Assembly: GCA_947367375.1 (NCBI GenBank)
Contig: CANBDZ010000013.1
Span: 1 to 35,023 of the forward strand
From: an uncultured Bacteroidales bacterium
Lineage (GTDB): Bacteria; Bacteroidota; Bacteroidia; Bacteroidales; UBA932
Length of the DNA: 35,023 nucleotides
Reading direction: 5' to 3'
The notes below the pieces were generated by a model, which was not told the origin of the DNA, made no database searches, and saw nothing but the letters and a program-made list of their open reading frames with translations. Shown here piece by piece: positions 1 to 8,419 of the stretch (its first letter is position 1; each line of letters starts with the position of its first letter). The position numbers and the translations under genes were made by a program.

Positions 1-63
1 CTTTTCAAACAGTGCCGCGAAGCCTACAGCGACAAATTCCCTAAAAGAAATATGTTTGAATAG
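1..63 (+). CDS. C-terminal end of an unidentified protein (partial)
   Basis: An open frame enters from the left edge and ends at a TAG, giving only 20 residues (LFKQCREAYSDKFPKRNMFE). It is basic and hydrophilic with no recognisable motif, so no family can be assigned. It is called coding because the frame is open to the edge and is followed within about 10 bases by a strong terminator hairpin, as expected for a gene end. Confidence 0.5.
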   Translation, partial: LFKQCREAYSDKFPKRNMFE

Positions 64-71
64 AGCATAAA

Positions 72-102
72 ATAAAAGACAGGCCGACGGCCTGTCTTTT
101 AT
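72..102. terminator. Bidirectional intrinsic terminator
   Basis: AAAAGACAGGCC and GGCCTGTCTTTT form a perfect 12-bp stem around a 3-base GAC loop, extended by A/T pairs. The arms end in T-runs when read on either strand. It sits between the partial plus-strand gene and the end of the convergent PCMD lipoprotein gene, so it probably serves both. Confidence 0.85.
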
Positions 103-110
103 ATCTATTA

Positions 111-1709
111 CTATTCGTATAGAAGTTCGAATTCGTCGACGTAGAGGGTGCTGCCGACTCCGCCGGTGAAGTAGTCGCCGAGGTAGGATGCGCAGGCTGA
201 TATTACTATATATGTAGGCTTGCGCTCGGTGTCCTTATAGTCGAAATCGAGTCTGAATTCTCTATATCCGTCTGTCGCTTCATCTGACTCAAGCCTTGCG
301 GAGGCGATGATGTAATCGGCGTACATATCCACGAACTGGCCCTCTGTCGTGTTGACCACAAACGGTTTGTCCCAGTCTGTGAGGAAGGCTGTTATCTGGC
401 ATTTGTCAGTCTGACCTTCCTTGTCCTTATATGGCTCCTTTGTCTTGTTGATTTTCGCTGGAGTATAAGAATAATAGCCCTTGAGTGCTGTAGGACGGCA
501 AGTGAACGGATAGCCCCAGTCAAGGGTTGCACCCTGCGACATTATGTCTACATCAAGGAACTTACCTGTAAAGAGGTTTCCTGCTGCAAAGACGCTGACG
601 AACAACACCTTTGCTTCCATACTTTCCATTCTTACTGCCTTTCCTGCAACAACGTGTGTCTCCTCCGGAACTGTGGATGATCCGATAAATGTAGCTGATC
701 CTGGATTTGCGGAATCCCATGCGGACTCAGGATATGAAAGTCCCTGTGCATATGGATACCACACCTTTCCATCCTGATGCCAATCATCGAAGGACATGTT
801 CGGCACTTGTTCTGCCGCTTCAGTCACAAAAGCAACCGGCTCACTCTCCTGATCTCCGTCAACTATCTTCACCTCGTATGAAGTCGAAGGTTTCAGACTG
901 GCGATCCTGGCTGTGACATCAGCTCCGTGAACATTGATATCCTCTACAACATTCCATTCTCCTGATGTTTCGCGGATCATAAGAACCGGCTCACCATCAG
1001 CGTCGAAATGTGCCTCCACGTCCACGTGGCAGGCCCAGATATCAAGAGAAGTGACCTCTGCAGGTGCGTCAAACAGAGCGAAGCATAAAGTCCACTCATA
1101 TTCTGCACCCTGGTACTCCACTGTGAACACGCGGTCATGTCTGCAGTCAAGAGTCATAGGAAATTCAACCGGAGTGCTTTCGGGCTCTGCTAAGCCATCA
1201 ACTACTGATGCTGTAGAGACCACCACTGAACCTACCGCTTCCAGCTTGACGTCGAGGAAAGTCACTGCAGACAGATCATTTGCTTTGGAGAGATAGACGA
1301 CTGCCTTACGGTTGACAACATCTATCTGTGCATCACCTACCTGGCCCTCAACTGTTATATATCTGCTGACAGGCTGGACTGCGCTGATCACCCATTCTTC
1401 TTCCTGAGTACTCATAAGATGCAGAGTGTCAGGACAAGTAAGATTGAGGTAGTCTCTGTCGTCAAGAAGATACGTATCCTCATTCATTTCCAACTTGAGG
1501 ATACGTACACAAGTAAGGTCGGCTGTCTCCTCCATCACCGCTTCCACGCGGTTGTGATCTTTGTCGATAGTCAGGTCTACCTGACCCTCAAGTTCCATTG
1601 CTGTAATGTCTGCCGGAATCTCTCTCAGATGTACAGGCTCTTCTTCGCAGCAGGCCACAACAGCAGCCATCAGAAGAGTGCAGGTCAAGAATCTTAATTT
1701 TCTCATCAT
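111..1709 (-). CDS. PCMD-domain surface lipoprotein
   Basis: The 532-residue product begins with a lipoprotein signal (hydrophobic run, then VVAC with Cys20). The acidic CEEEP right after the Cys resembles Bacteroidota lipoprotein surface-export signals. Residues about 30-300 look like beta-sandwich modules, including one fibronectin-like stretch ending in LKPSTSYEVKI. Residues about 303-532 match the PCMD family (putative carbohydrate metabolism domain): SFDDWHQDGKVWYPYA with Trp and Asn-rich motifs at the start, and GGVGSTLYVDEFELLY at the end. Such proteins are outer-membrane or surface proteins thought to bind glycans; the ligand here is unknown. The gene lies 37 bases after buk in the same direction, so it may be co-transcribed with it, although it has no obvious metabolic link. 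Two ATGs in a row make M1 or M2 equally likely. Confidence 0.8.
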   Translation of the reverse strand: MMRKLRFLTCTLLMAAVVACCEEEPVHLREIPADITAMELEGQVDLTIDKDHNRVEAVMEETADLTCVRILKLEMNEDTYLLDDRDYLNLTCPDTLHLMSTQEEEWVISAVQPVSRYITVEGQVGDAQIDVVNRKAVVYLSKANDLSAVTFLDVKLEAVGSVVVSTASVVDGLAEPESTPVEFPMTLDCRHDRVFTVEYQGAEYEWTLCFALFDAPAEVTSLDIWACHVDVEAHFDADGEPVLMIRETSGEWNVVEDINVHGADVTARIASLKPSTSYEVKIVDGDQESEPVAFVTEAAEQVPNMSFDDWHQDGKVWYPYAQGLSYPESAWDSANPGSATFIGSSTVPEETHVVAGKAVRMESMEAKVLFVSVFAAGNLFTGKFLDVDIMSQGATLDWGYPFTCRPTALKGYYSYTPAKINKTKEPYKDKEGQTDKCQITAFLTDWDKPFVVNTTEGQFVDMYADYIIASARLESDEATDGYREFRLDFDYKDTERKPTYIVISACASYLGDYFTGGVGSTLYVDEFELLYE

Positions 1710-1746
1710 TCTAAAGTGTTACACACAATTCCACATCAGATCAGCC

Positions 1747-2853
1747 CTATTTATGGTAGGTCTTGATCTCAAATTCGTTGGCAAGAATACCATAGCCGTT
1801 CTCTGCAAGAGACTCAAGCTCATCCTCACCAGGATAGACCTTTACAGGAGCTATGAATGACACTCTTGATGTGATGTCGGCAATGATGGCCTCGCTTCTG
1901 GCAATTCCGCCAGTGATAAGGATAGCATCAACCTTGCCACAGACATCTGTAGCCAAGGCTCCGATGTATTTTGCGATGCTCAAGCAATAGCCGTCGATGA
2001 AGACCTTGCACTCAGGATCACCTGCAGCAGCACGGTCAACTACACTCTTGAAATCGTTTGTTCCGAAGAATCCCACTGCGCCACCTTTTCCTACGAGCTT
2101 CTTCATTACCTCAGCCTTGGTATACTTTCCGCTGAAGCACATTTCAACAAGTGGGAATCCAGGTACGCTTCCAGCACGCTCCGGGCTGATAGGGCCGTCG
2201 CCGCCAAGTGCGTCGTTGGTATCGATCACCTCTCCGTTCCTGTGGAGAGTAACTGATGTTCCTCCTCCAAGGTGAGCCACGATGACTGTCACCTTGTTGT
2301 AGTCAGTTTCGTGCTCTCGCGCATACCTGCGACCGATTGCACGCGAATTGAGGGCATGGAAAAGAGCTCTGCGAGGGAACTCTGGAAGACCACCTATCTT
2401 AGCCTCAGGAAGCATTTCGTCTGCCATTGGAGGATCCGCTATGAAAGAACCGCAGTCAGCAGCGAGTCCTTTTTCAGCACGAGCCTCATTGACTTTGTCC
2501 GCAATGTCAGCCGCAATAAGTGCGCTGAGGTTGCAGGCATGCTTTCCTTCCTTGGCTTCACGAAGTGCCTCCTTCATGTCATCATTCACCCAATAGACTC
2601 CTGTCTTGATCGGGGTAATGAGACCGCCACGGGCCATTACTATGTCTATACTCTCAAGAGCGATCCCCTTCTCTGACAAAAAATCCATAATGGTACCAAG
2701 ACGCATCTGGTCCTGGTCCATTACGGATTCGTATTTTGACAATTCCTCGACAGAGTGTGTGAGATTCTTCTCGAAAAGTTTCTCTCCTCCGTCAAAGAAG
2801 CCTATTTTAGTCGAGGTGGATCCTGTATTTACTGCCAGTACTCTACCTTTCAT
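1747..2853 (-). CDS. buk: Butyrate kinase (branched-chain/short-chain acyl kinase)
   Basis: This 368-residue cytoplasmic ASKHA-fold kinase converts butyryl-phosphate (or isobutyryl-/isovaleryl-phosphate) plus ADP to the free acid plus ATP. The N-terminal phosphate-binding motif VLAVNTGSTSTKIGFF is clear, followed by the central AHLGGGTSV adenosine/phosphate motif and NDALGGDGPISPERAGSVP, typical of Buk rather than acetate kinase. Its length is normal for the family (about 355-370). It starts 6 bases after the ptb stop, so the two are translationally close, giving the classic ptb-buk pair. Many Bacteroidales carry such a pair, and substrate preference (butyrate versus branched acids from amino acids) cannot be read from the sequence. 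Confidence 0.95.
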   Translation of the reverse strand: MKGRVLAVNTGSTSTKIGFFDGGEKLFEKNLTHSVEELSKYESVMDQDQMRLGTIMDFLSEKGIALESIDIVMARGGLITPIKTGVYWVNDDMKEALREAKEGKHACNLSALIAADIADKVNEARAEKGLAADCGSFIADPPMADEMLPEAKIGGLPEFPRRALFHALNSRAIGRRYAREHETDYNKVTVIVAHLGGGTSVTLHRNGEVIDTNDALGGDGPISPERAGSVPGFPLVEMCFSGKYTKAEVMKKLVGKGGAVGFFGTNDFKSVVDRAAAGDPECKVFIDGYCLSIAKYIGALATDVCGKVDAILITGGIARSEAIIADITSRVSFIAPVKVYPGEDELESLAENGYGILANEFEIKTYHK

Positions 2854-2859
2854 AAAGTC

Positions 2860-3768
2860 TTATTTTACAGACATTGCTGCGATTGCGATTGAGTTAAGTT
2901 TAGTGTCGATGCTGTCCGCACGGCTTGAAAGCACGCATGGAACCTTTGCACCTACCATCATACCAGCCTGCTTGACATCCTTTGCAAGCATTGAGTTGGT
3001 CTTGTAGAATACGTTAGCCGACTCGATGTTAGGGAAGAGGAGGCAGTCTGCGTCACCGGCAACCTCGCTGTGAAGACCCTTGATCTCTACAGCCTCCTGG
3101 CTTACAGCCACGTCAAGCGCGAGAGGACCGTCAGCGATACATCCCTTGATCTGTCCGCGGTCTACCATCTTTGCAAGCATAGCAGCCTCAACACAAGCTG
3201 GCATACCTGCGAGCATCTGCTCGGTTGCAGCGATGATAGCTACCTTAGGCTTAGCGATACCTACAGCGTGAGCTGTGTTCACGAGGTGACCCATAATGAT
3301 CTGCTTCTGCTTGAAGTCTGGTGCAGGGATAACCGCCATGTCACCTACGAAGAGGAGCTTGTGGTAGTTAGGGTTCTCAAGAACTGCGCAGTGAGTAAGG
3401 GTACCCTTTGGAGGAAGGAGACCAGTCTCCTTGTTAAGGATAGCGCGGAGGAACTTGTCTGTAGAGCAGAGACCCTTCATAAGGAAGTCGCCCTGTCCCT
3501 CACGGATCATATTCACAGCCTGAGCTACAGCTGGAAGCTCGTTAGGGTTGTGTACTACTGTGAACTTAGCAACGTCGATTCCCTCTTCCTTGCACGCCTC
3601 AGCGATCATGTTCTCATCACCAACGAGGGTAACGTCAACAAGACCGAGGTCTACAGCCTTACCTGCAGCTGCGATAGTGTGGCTGTCAACGCCCCAAGCT
3701 GCGATCATTCTCTTTCTTGCGCCTCTGTTCTGGAGTTCCGCAAATATCTCTTCAAATTTTGTAAACAT
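2860..3768 (-). CDS. ptb: Phosphate butyryltransferase (phosphate acyltransferase family)
   Basis: The 302-residue product belongs to the PTA/PTB family, which converts acyl-CoA plus phosphate to acyl-phosphate plus CoA in the cytoplasm. The family blocks are visible: MIAAWGVDSHTIAAAGKAVDLGLVDVTLVG near residue 20, QGDFLMKGLCSTDKFLRAIL near residue 95, and a C-terminal KTNSMLAKDVKQAGMMVGAKVPCVLSSRADS block. The length fits Ptb (about 300) and the domain is single, unlike long Pta forms. It lies between ackA (20-base gap) and buk (6-base gap). The context predicts an acyl-phosphate branch feeding Buk, possibly also AckA. No separate pta is present in this window. Confidence 0.93.
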   Translation of the reverse strand: MFTKFEEIFAELQNRGARKRMIAAWGVDSHTIAAAGKAVDLGLVDVTLVGDENMIAEACKEEGIDVAKFTVVHNPNELPAVAQAVNMIREGQGDFLMKGLCSTDKFLRAILNKETGLLPPKGTLTHCAVLENPNYHKLLFVGDMAVIPAPDFKQKQIIMGHLVNTAHAVGIAKPKVAIIAATEQMLAGMPACVEAAMLAKMVDRGQIKGCIADGPLALDVAVSQEAVEIKGLHSEVAGDADCLLFPNIESANVFYKTNSMLAKDVKQAGMMVGAKVPCVLSSRADSIDTKLNSIAIAAMSVK

Positions 3769-3788
3769 ATCTTTATCTTTTTATATAA

Positions 3789-5000
3789 TTATTCTTCGTT
3801 CTGTACGATGTTCATTGTGTCGCGTGCGATCATAAGCTCCTCGTTTGTAGTGATGAGAGCCACTTTCACAGCTGAATCTGGAAGAGTGATGATGGTGTCC
3901 TCGCCTCTTACGACATTTGCATCATAGTCAAATTTCACACCGAGGTAAGTAAGATTCTCGCACACTCTTCTGCGGAGACGGCTGTTGTTCTCGCCGATAC
4001 CTCCGGTAAACACGATAAGGTCAACACCGTTCATCGCAGCTGCATAAGCTCCGATGTACTTTGTGATGTCATATGTGAGTTTCTTGAGAGTGAGCTTTGC
4101 CTTTGGATCACCGTTGTTTGCGGCATCGTCAAGGTCACGTGCATCCGAAGACACGCATGAAAGGCCGAGAAAACCACTCTTCTTGTTCATCACCTTGCTC
4201 ATTTCAGCAGCTGTGAGACCTTCCTTCTCCTGGATATAAGTGACAACGTCAGGATCTACGCTACCGCATCTTGTTCCCATGATGAGACCTTCAAGCGGAG
4301 TGAATCCCATAGTCGTGTCGATCGACTTGCCGTTGAGAACAGCTGCAATCGAGCTTCCGTTTCCGAGGTGGCAGGTAATGACTTTAGAGTACTCTGGATC
4401 AAGTCCTGCAAACTTTGCTCCCTTTGCAGCCACATATTTATGGCTGGTTCCGTGGAAACCGTAACGGCGGATGCCGTACTTTTCGTAATATTCGTAAGGC
4501 AAAGCATACATATATGCATATGCCGGCATTGTCTGGTGGAATGCTGTGTCAAACACACCTACCTGCGGAACTGTCGGAAGGACAGCTGTGACAGCTTTGA
4601 TACCGAGAATGTTTGCAGGGTTGTGGAGAGGTGCGAACACCGAGCACTTTTCGAGCTGCGCGATCACCTTGTCGGTAATCATCTGGCTGCACACAAACTC
4701 CTCCGCTCCGTGTACCACGCGGTGTCCTACAGCCTCGATATCCTCGAGTGTTGTGAGACATCCTGCTTCCTTATCAAGAAGCGCATCCATTACCGCTCTG
4801 ATTGCTACAGTGTGGTCTTCGATTGGCATTTCTCTTACGAGCTTTTCCTTTCCTGTCGCCTGGTGTTTGAGGCAACCTGTTTCCATTCCGATTCTCTCGA
4901 CAAGACCCTTGGCGAGGAGGTCATAGACTTCGTCGCTCTTCATATCAAGGAGCTGATACTTAAGCGATGAGCTTCCGCAATTCAGTACTAAGATGATCAT
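3789..5000 (-). CDS. ackA: Acetate kinase
   Basis: Acetyl-phosphate plus ADP gives acetate plus ATP. From the ATG at 5000 the protein is 403 residues, normal for AckA. Motifs seen are MIILVLNCGSSSLKYQL (N7 and the phosphate loop), GHRVVHG, FDTAFHQTMP, RRYGFHGTSH, CHLGNGSS, and the C-terminal GGIGENNSRLRR. The ORF track adds nine residues from a TTG at 5027; I reject that extension because the canonical acetate kinase N-terminus begins at the downstream ATG. It is the first gene of ackA-ptb-buk and is preceded by a good TTTG-N21-TAACTTTG promoter. Two kinases of the same superfamily in one operon suggest parallel acetate and butyrate or branched-acid outputs. Confidence 0.96.
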   Translation of the reverse strand: MIILVLNCGSSSLKYQLLDMKSDEVYDLLAKGLVERIGMETGCLKHQATGKEKLVREMPIEDHTVAIRAVMDALLDKEAGCLTTLEDIEAVGHRVVHGAEEFVCSQMITDKVIAQLEKCSVFAPLHNPANILGIKAVTAVLPTVPQVGVFDTAFHQTMPAYAYMYALPYEYYEKYGIRRYGFHGTSHKYVAAKGAKFAGLDPEYSKVITCHLGNGSSIAAVLNGKSIDTTMGFTPLEGLIMGTRCGSVDPDVVTYIQEKEGLTAAEMSKVMNKKSGFLGLSCVSSDARDLDDAANNGDPKAKLTLKKLTYDITKYIGAYAAAMNGVDLIVFTGGIGENNSRLRRRVCENLTYLGVKFDYDANVVRGEDTIITLPDSAVKVALITTNEELMIARDTMNIVQNEE

Positions 5001-5030
5001 GTTGTATTTAGTTTGTATTATTTTCAAGAC

Positions 5031-5038
5031 TATCTTTG
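5031..5038 (+). promoter_or_regulatory. Candidate -7 element for comEC
   Basis: TATCTTTG matches TAnnTTTG on the plus strand, 46 bases before the comEC ATG. The only nearby upstream TTTG (5012-5015) is spaced 15 bases away, shorter than usual, so the -33 half is weak. The element directly abuts the ackA -7 element on the other strand. Confidence 0.45.
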
Positions 5039-5071
5039 CAAAGTTATAAAAATAATCGCTACTTTAGCAAA
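5039..5071 (-). promoter_or_regulatory. Promoter of ackA-ptb-buk (Bacteroidota -33/-7 type)
   Basis: On the minus strand TTTG (plus 5068-5071) is separated by 21 bases from TAACTTTG (plus 5039-5046), matching the Bacteroidota consensus TTTG-N19-21-TAnnTTTG. Transcription would start near 5032, leaving about 30 bases of leader before the ackA ATG at 5000. Confidence 0.75.
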
Positions 5072-5084
5072 AAATAGGTATTAA

Positions 5085-6206
5085 ATGAATGTGGAGAGAG
5101 ATATGGCGGGGTTTACCTTACCTTTTGCTGTCGGCGCTTTCGTTGCCGCATACGCAGGACACCTCCTGCACACTGGAAATCTGTCACATATAACCCTTTC
5201 TCTGGCTGTCACATCAGTGCTGACTGCCCTGCTGCTGCACCCGGTACACAAGAAGTTCAGGCCAGCATGTATCTGGCTGAGTATAGGAGGTTTAGGGATA
5301 GCGGCAGGTATGTTCACATCTTTTCACGGAAGTGTGGCCGCAGTCAGTTCCCTGCCATGGCAGGTGGCGGCGGCCGAAGAATTCGGCGAAGCCTTGCGCG
5401 GGGCTGTAGACAAGATTCCGTTCACAGACACAGAGACCAATGCCCTTATCAAAGCCCTTCTCACCGGCGAAAGATCGGAACTGACGCAGCAGACAATCAA
5501 AGCGTTCCGCGACAGCGGAGCATCGCATATCCTGGCCCTGTCAGGACTTCATCTAGGTATAATATATGGGATTGTAAGACATTCATTATCAGTCATTGGC
5601 AATTCAAGGACTGCTTTGTATACGAAGACCCTCATAACCATATCCGCCTGCGGATTCTACACCCTCGCGACCGGAGCCGGCCCCTCGATTGTAAGAGCCT
5701 TCCTTTTCATATTTCTGAACGAAATCGCCCGTGCCTCCCATCGTCATCACACCACGGGAAGTGTGCTTTTCGCAGCACTCATCATCCAGACAGTCATATC
5801 CCCCTCCTCAATAAGATCTGTCGGCTTTCAGCTGTCATATGCAGCAATGGCCGGAATAGCCTTTATATATCCCTGGCTTCGTGACTTCTGGCCCTCAGGG
5901 GAAGGCGATCCGACAAGTCTGAGGTCGCGTATGAATCTAATGAAACGAATATGGGAAGCAGCCTCACTGTCGATAGCATGTCAAATCACAACAGGGCCTT
6001 TGGCGTATATATATTTCAAAAGCCTGCCGCTCAATTTTATTCTGACCAACTTGATTGCACTTCCGCTGACTACAGCACTGATTCCCTCCGCACTGATCAC
6101 GACAGCGCTGCACAGCGCAGGCATATGCCCTAACGCAGCCATACGTATTACCGAATGGCTGGCACAAATTCTTTTACGTTCGTTGGAAATTATAGCCGGG
6201 ATGTAG
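5085..6206 (+). CDS. comEC: ComEC/Rec2 competence-domain membrane protein, short form
   Basis: The 373-residue polytopic membrane protein carries the ComEC/Rec2 core (Competence domain). Seen are LLTGERSELTQQTIKAFRDSG, ASHILALSGLHLGIIYG near residue 145-160, TGAGPSIVRAFLF near residue 200, and VGFQLSYAAMAGIAFIYPWL. In full-length homologues this channel moves single-stranded DNA across the inner membrane during uptake. Here both the N-terminal OB-type DUF4131 region and the C-terminal metallo-beta-lactamase-like domain of long ComEC proteins are missing. There is no room upstream because the divergent ackA promoter lies there, and apbE follows convergently after 2 bases. It may be a minimal family member or a relic; no frameshift is visible inside the frame. 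Confidence 0.85.
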   Translation: MNVERDMAGFTLPFAVGAFVAAYAGHLLHTGNLSHITLSLAVTSVLTALLLHPVHKKFRPACIWLSIGGLGIAAGMFTSFHGSVAAVSSLPWQVAAAEEFGEALRGAVDKIPFTDTETNALIKALLTGERSELTQQTIKAFRDSGASHILALSGLHLGIIYGIVRHSLSVIGNSRTALYTKTLITISACGFYTLATGAGPSIVRAFLFIFLNEIARASHRHHTTGSVLFAALIIQTVISPSSIRSVGFQLSYAAMAGIAFIYPWLRDFWPSGEGDPTSLRSRMNLMKRIWEAASLSIACQITTGPLAYIYFKSLPLNFILTNLIALPLTTALIPSALITTALHSAGICPNAAIRITEWLAQILLRSLEIIAGM

Positions 6207-6208
6207 TT

Positions 6209-7267
6209 CTACTCAGCTCCTTCAAGGACAAATCCATCTGAGCACCAAGTCTGGAAGACTCCCCCCTCATCATAGACAAGACAGCCCTCGAGGTCAGGGC
6301 GAGACTGGATGAATTCACGAGAAGCTTCAAGGCCTGCCACCATGCAATAAGTGGCATAGGCATCTGCCAAAGTAGCATTGTCTGCCACTATGGTTGCACT
6401 GAGCAACGTATGCTGCACAGGATAGCCTGTACGAGGGTCTATCGAGTGAGAATATTTCTTACCGTCACGGATGTAGAACTTCCTGTAATTGCCGGATGTG
6501 ACGATGCCATGAGGGCCTTCCGGAGCCTTGAATATACCCTGGATCTGAGCACCCGGGTCGTTGTTTCCATCTTCAGGACGGTCGATTCCCAAGGTCCACG
6601 GACGTCCTGAAGGATTGACACCGTCGCAGAAGATTTCTCCTATGTCCACCATCATATCCTTGACTCCGATAGAATACAGATAGCCGGCAACCAAGTCACA
6701 GCTATAGCCCTGCGCAATTGCGTTATAATTCAATTCAGGAAGAGTTCCTTCTTCAATGAGCAGATCAGCCGGAGCGAGTGTACCGTCTTCAGAAACAGCC
6801 TCCCTCATGTCTGCCTTGAGCCTTGACATTCCGCAGTTCTGTCTCACTTTCATAACCTCTTCATCTGAAGGAAGAGACTGGTTTGCAAAGCCGAAGCCCC
6901 AAATATCGAAAAGAGGAGCCGAGGCAGCATCCACAACTCCATCTGTCTCCACAAAGACATCATATGCCTCAGCATACATATCCACAAAAAGGCGGTCCGG
7001 CGCGATAGTGTCACCTTTGTTAAAACGACTTAAAAGGGAGTTCTTGTTGTAGCCTGAAAGGGAGTTATCGATATTCAAAAGAATCGCGTTTATGGAGTCT
7101 CGAATCTCCTCTGGAGCAGTCTCCACTCCCTCAAGATTGAATTTTACGGCATAGGTACCGCCCTGTGCAAAACCTGTAATGGTGACATAGCCTTTTTTAT
7201 GCGGTGCACAAGAAAAGGCTACACAAAGCAGCATTATCAATAAAAATATCCTGACATTTCTTCCCAT
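6209..7267 (-). CDS. apbE: FAD:protein FMN transferase, lipoprotein
   Basis: ApbE attaches FMN covalently to a Thr/Ser of extracytoplasmic flavoproteins such as the RnfG/NqrC subunits. From the ATG at 7267 the product is 352 residues with a lipobox (MGRNVRIFLLIMLLCVAFSC, Cys20). Family motifs follow: GGTYAVKF, YNAIAQGYSCDLVAGYL, DIGEIFCDG, and HSIDPRTGYPV near residue 270, then ADAYATYCMVAG. The track start (TTG at 7297) lies inside the likely -7 promoter element, so I use the ATG. The gene converges with comEC. Its flavoprotein targets are not encoded in this window. Confidence 0.93.
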   Translation of the reverse strand: MGRNVRIFLLIMLLCVAFSCAPHKKGYVTITGFAQGGTYAVKFNLEGVETAPEEIRDSINAILLNIDNSLSGYNKNSLLSRFNKGDTIAPDRLFVDMYAEAYDVFVETDGVVDAASAPLFDIWGFGFANQSLPSDEEVMKVRQNCGMSRLKADMREAVSEDGTLAPADLLIEEGTLPELNYNAIAQGYSCDLVAGYLYSIGVKDMMVDIGEIFCDGVNPSGRPWTLGIDRPEDGNNDPGAQIQGIFKAPEGPHGIVTSGNYRKFYIRDGKKYSHSIDPRTGYPVQHTLLSATIVADNATLADAYATYCMVAGLEASREFIQSRPDLEGCLVYDEGGVFQTWCSDGFVLEGAE

Positions 7268-7294
7268 AATCGTCACTAAGGCAAAGTATTTGTA

Positions 7295-7302
7295 CAAAGT
7301 TA
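7295..7302 (-). promoter_or_regulatory. Candidate -7 element of apbE
   Basis: On the minus strand TAACTTTG matches TAnnTTTG, 28 bases before the apbE ATG. No good TTTG was seen at the -33 position. It overlaps the TTG that the ORF track uses as a start, which argues against that start. Confidence 0.5.
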
Positions 7303-7364
7303 GCGGTTTTTCGAATTAAAATGCCCATCTTTGCAAGATTACACTTAAAAAATAAGATAGAATA

Positions 7365-8408
7365 ATGAGTTTTCGTAAACTTTATCTGCTTGTCTTTGCG
7401 GCAGCCGCACTCGCAGCTGTGTCTTGCGATGACGATGATGACACTACAGTATATCCGTCATTGAACGGAACACTTACATTCCACGCACCGGAATTCATAG
7501 AACCAGGCCAGACATTGCACATGTCGCCGAAAGGCGTCAGCCATCCTGAGGGAGGCGAACTCGGTTACTATTGGAAAGTCACTCCGGGCATGGAAATTTC
7601 AGACACTACAAGATACGAGAATGGTCTGACACTGGACGGCAAGGAATCAGACGGTTCGTTCTCATACACATTCCCAGACACCCTCGCGACTTATACCGTA
7701 AGCGCCTATGCATTTGCACAGGGTTATTCCGGAGCATCAAGAGTAAGATACGTCACAGTGGTAATTGGTGACATGACAGGAAACGGCTCTATCACCGGAA
7801 ACGGCATCAAGGCCTCAGACCCTAAGATCACCGTAGACGGAATCGACTACTACTATACCAACATTGCAGGTCTCGACTGGTTCCGAAACAACCTTGCAAA
7901 CCCGGCTTTCGGAGCGCCTTACAACAAGGACGAAGCAATGAGTCCGGTATTCGGAAGATACTACAGCTATGAAGAGGCTGTTCAGGCCTGTCCTGAGGGA
8001 TGGAGACTCCCTACTGACGCTGAATGGACAGCAATGGCTCAGGCTGTGAACCCTGAGAGTGTTCTCACTGAAAACGGTTCACTCACTTCTATTGCAGCAG
8101 ACCTTATGGCTGATGTAGCATTCAATGGATTGACAATGTGGGAGTACTGGCCAAAAGTCGGTGAGATCACAAACAAGAGCGGTCTTGCAATTATCCCTAG
8201 CGGATTCTCTAACCTGGGAGAAAAGATCGACGGAAAGTACCCTGCAGCCAGCTTCTCTGGAACAAACGCATACTCTGTATTCTGGACAGCTGACAAGAAC
8301 GGAGAAACAATGGCGAACTACAGATACGTATTCTGCGAAGAGCCAGACATGGTACTTGCTAAAGGTGACGTGACAACATTCGGAGCATCTGTAAGATGCG
8401 TAAGATAA
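7365..8408 (+). CDS. FISUMP-domain lipoprotein
   Basis: The 347-residue product has a lipoprotein signal ending LAAVSC (Cys21), followed by a run of five Asp, a likely surface-export signal. Residues about 30-135 look like a beta-rich Ig/PKD-like module (YYWKVTPG, TYTVSAYA). Residues about 150-347 match the FISUMP family: YYYTNIAGLDWFRNNL, GRYYSYEEAVQACPEGWRLPTDAEW near residue 195-220, and a terminal GASVRCVR. FISUMP proteins are abundant in Bacteroidota and fibrobacters; their role is poorly known but they are extracellular. The next gene, lemA, begins 11 bases later, so this lipoprotein probably leads that operon. A weak -7 like CATCTTTG (one mismatch) lies at 7326-7333. Confidence 0.88.
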   Translation: MSFRKLYLLVFAAAALAAVSCDDDDDTTVYPSLNGTLTFHAPEFIEPGQTLHMSPKGVSHPEGGELGYYWKVTPGMEISDTTRYENGLTLDGKESDGSFSYTFPDTLATYTVSAYAFAQGYSGASRVRYVTVVIGDMTGNGSITGNGIKASDPKITVDGIDYYYTNIAGLDWFRNNLANPAFGAPYNKDEAMSPVFGRYYSYEEAVQACPEGWRLPTDAEWTAMAQAVNPESVLTENGSLTSIAADLMADVAFNGLTMWEYWPKVGEITNKSGLAIIPSGFSNLGEKIDGKYPAASFSGTNAYSVFWTADKNGETMANYRYVFCEEPDMVLAKGDVTTFGASVRCVR

Positions 8409-8419
8409 ACATTTGAAGT

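Noticed and set aside
3070-3927. 285-residue plus-strand ORF opposite ptb/ackA
   Set aside because: It runs antisense to two clearly recognisable enzymes, has no family pattern, and its length follows from the strongly biased codons of ptb.
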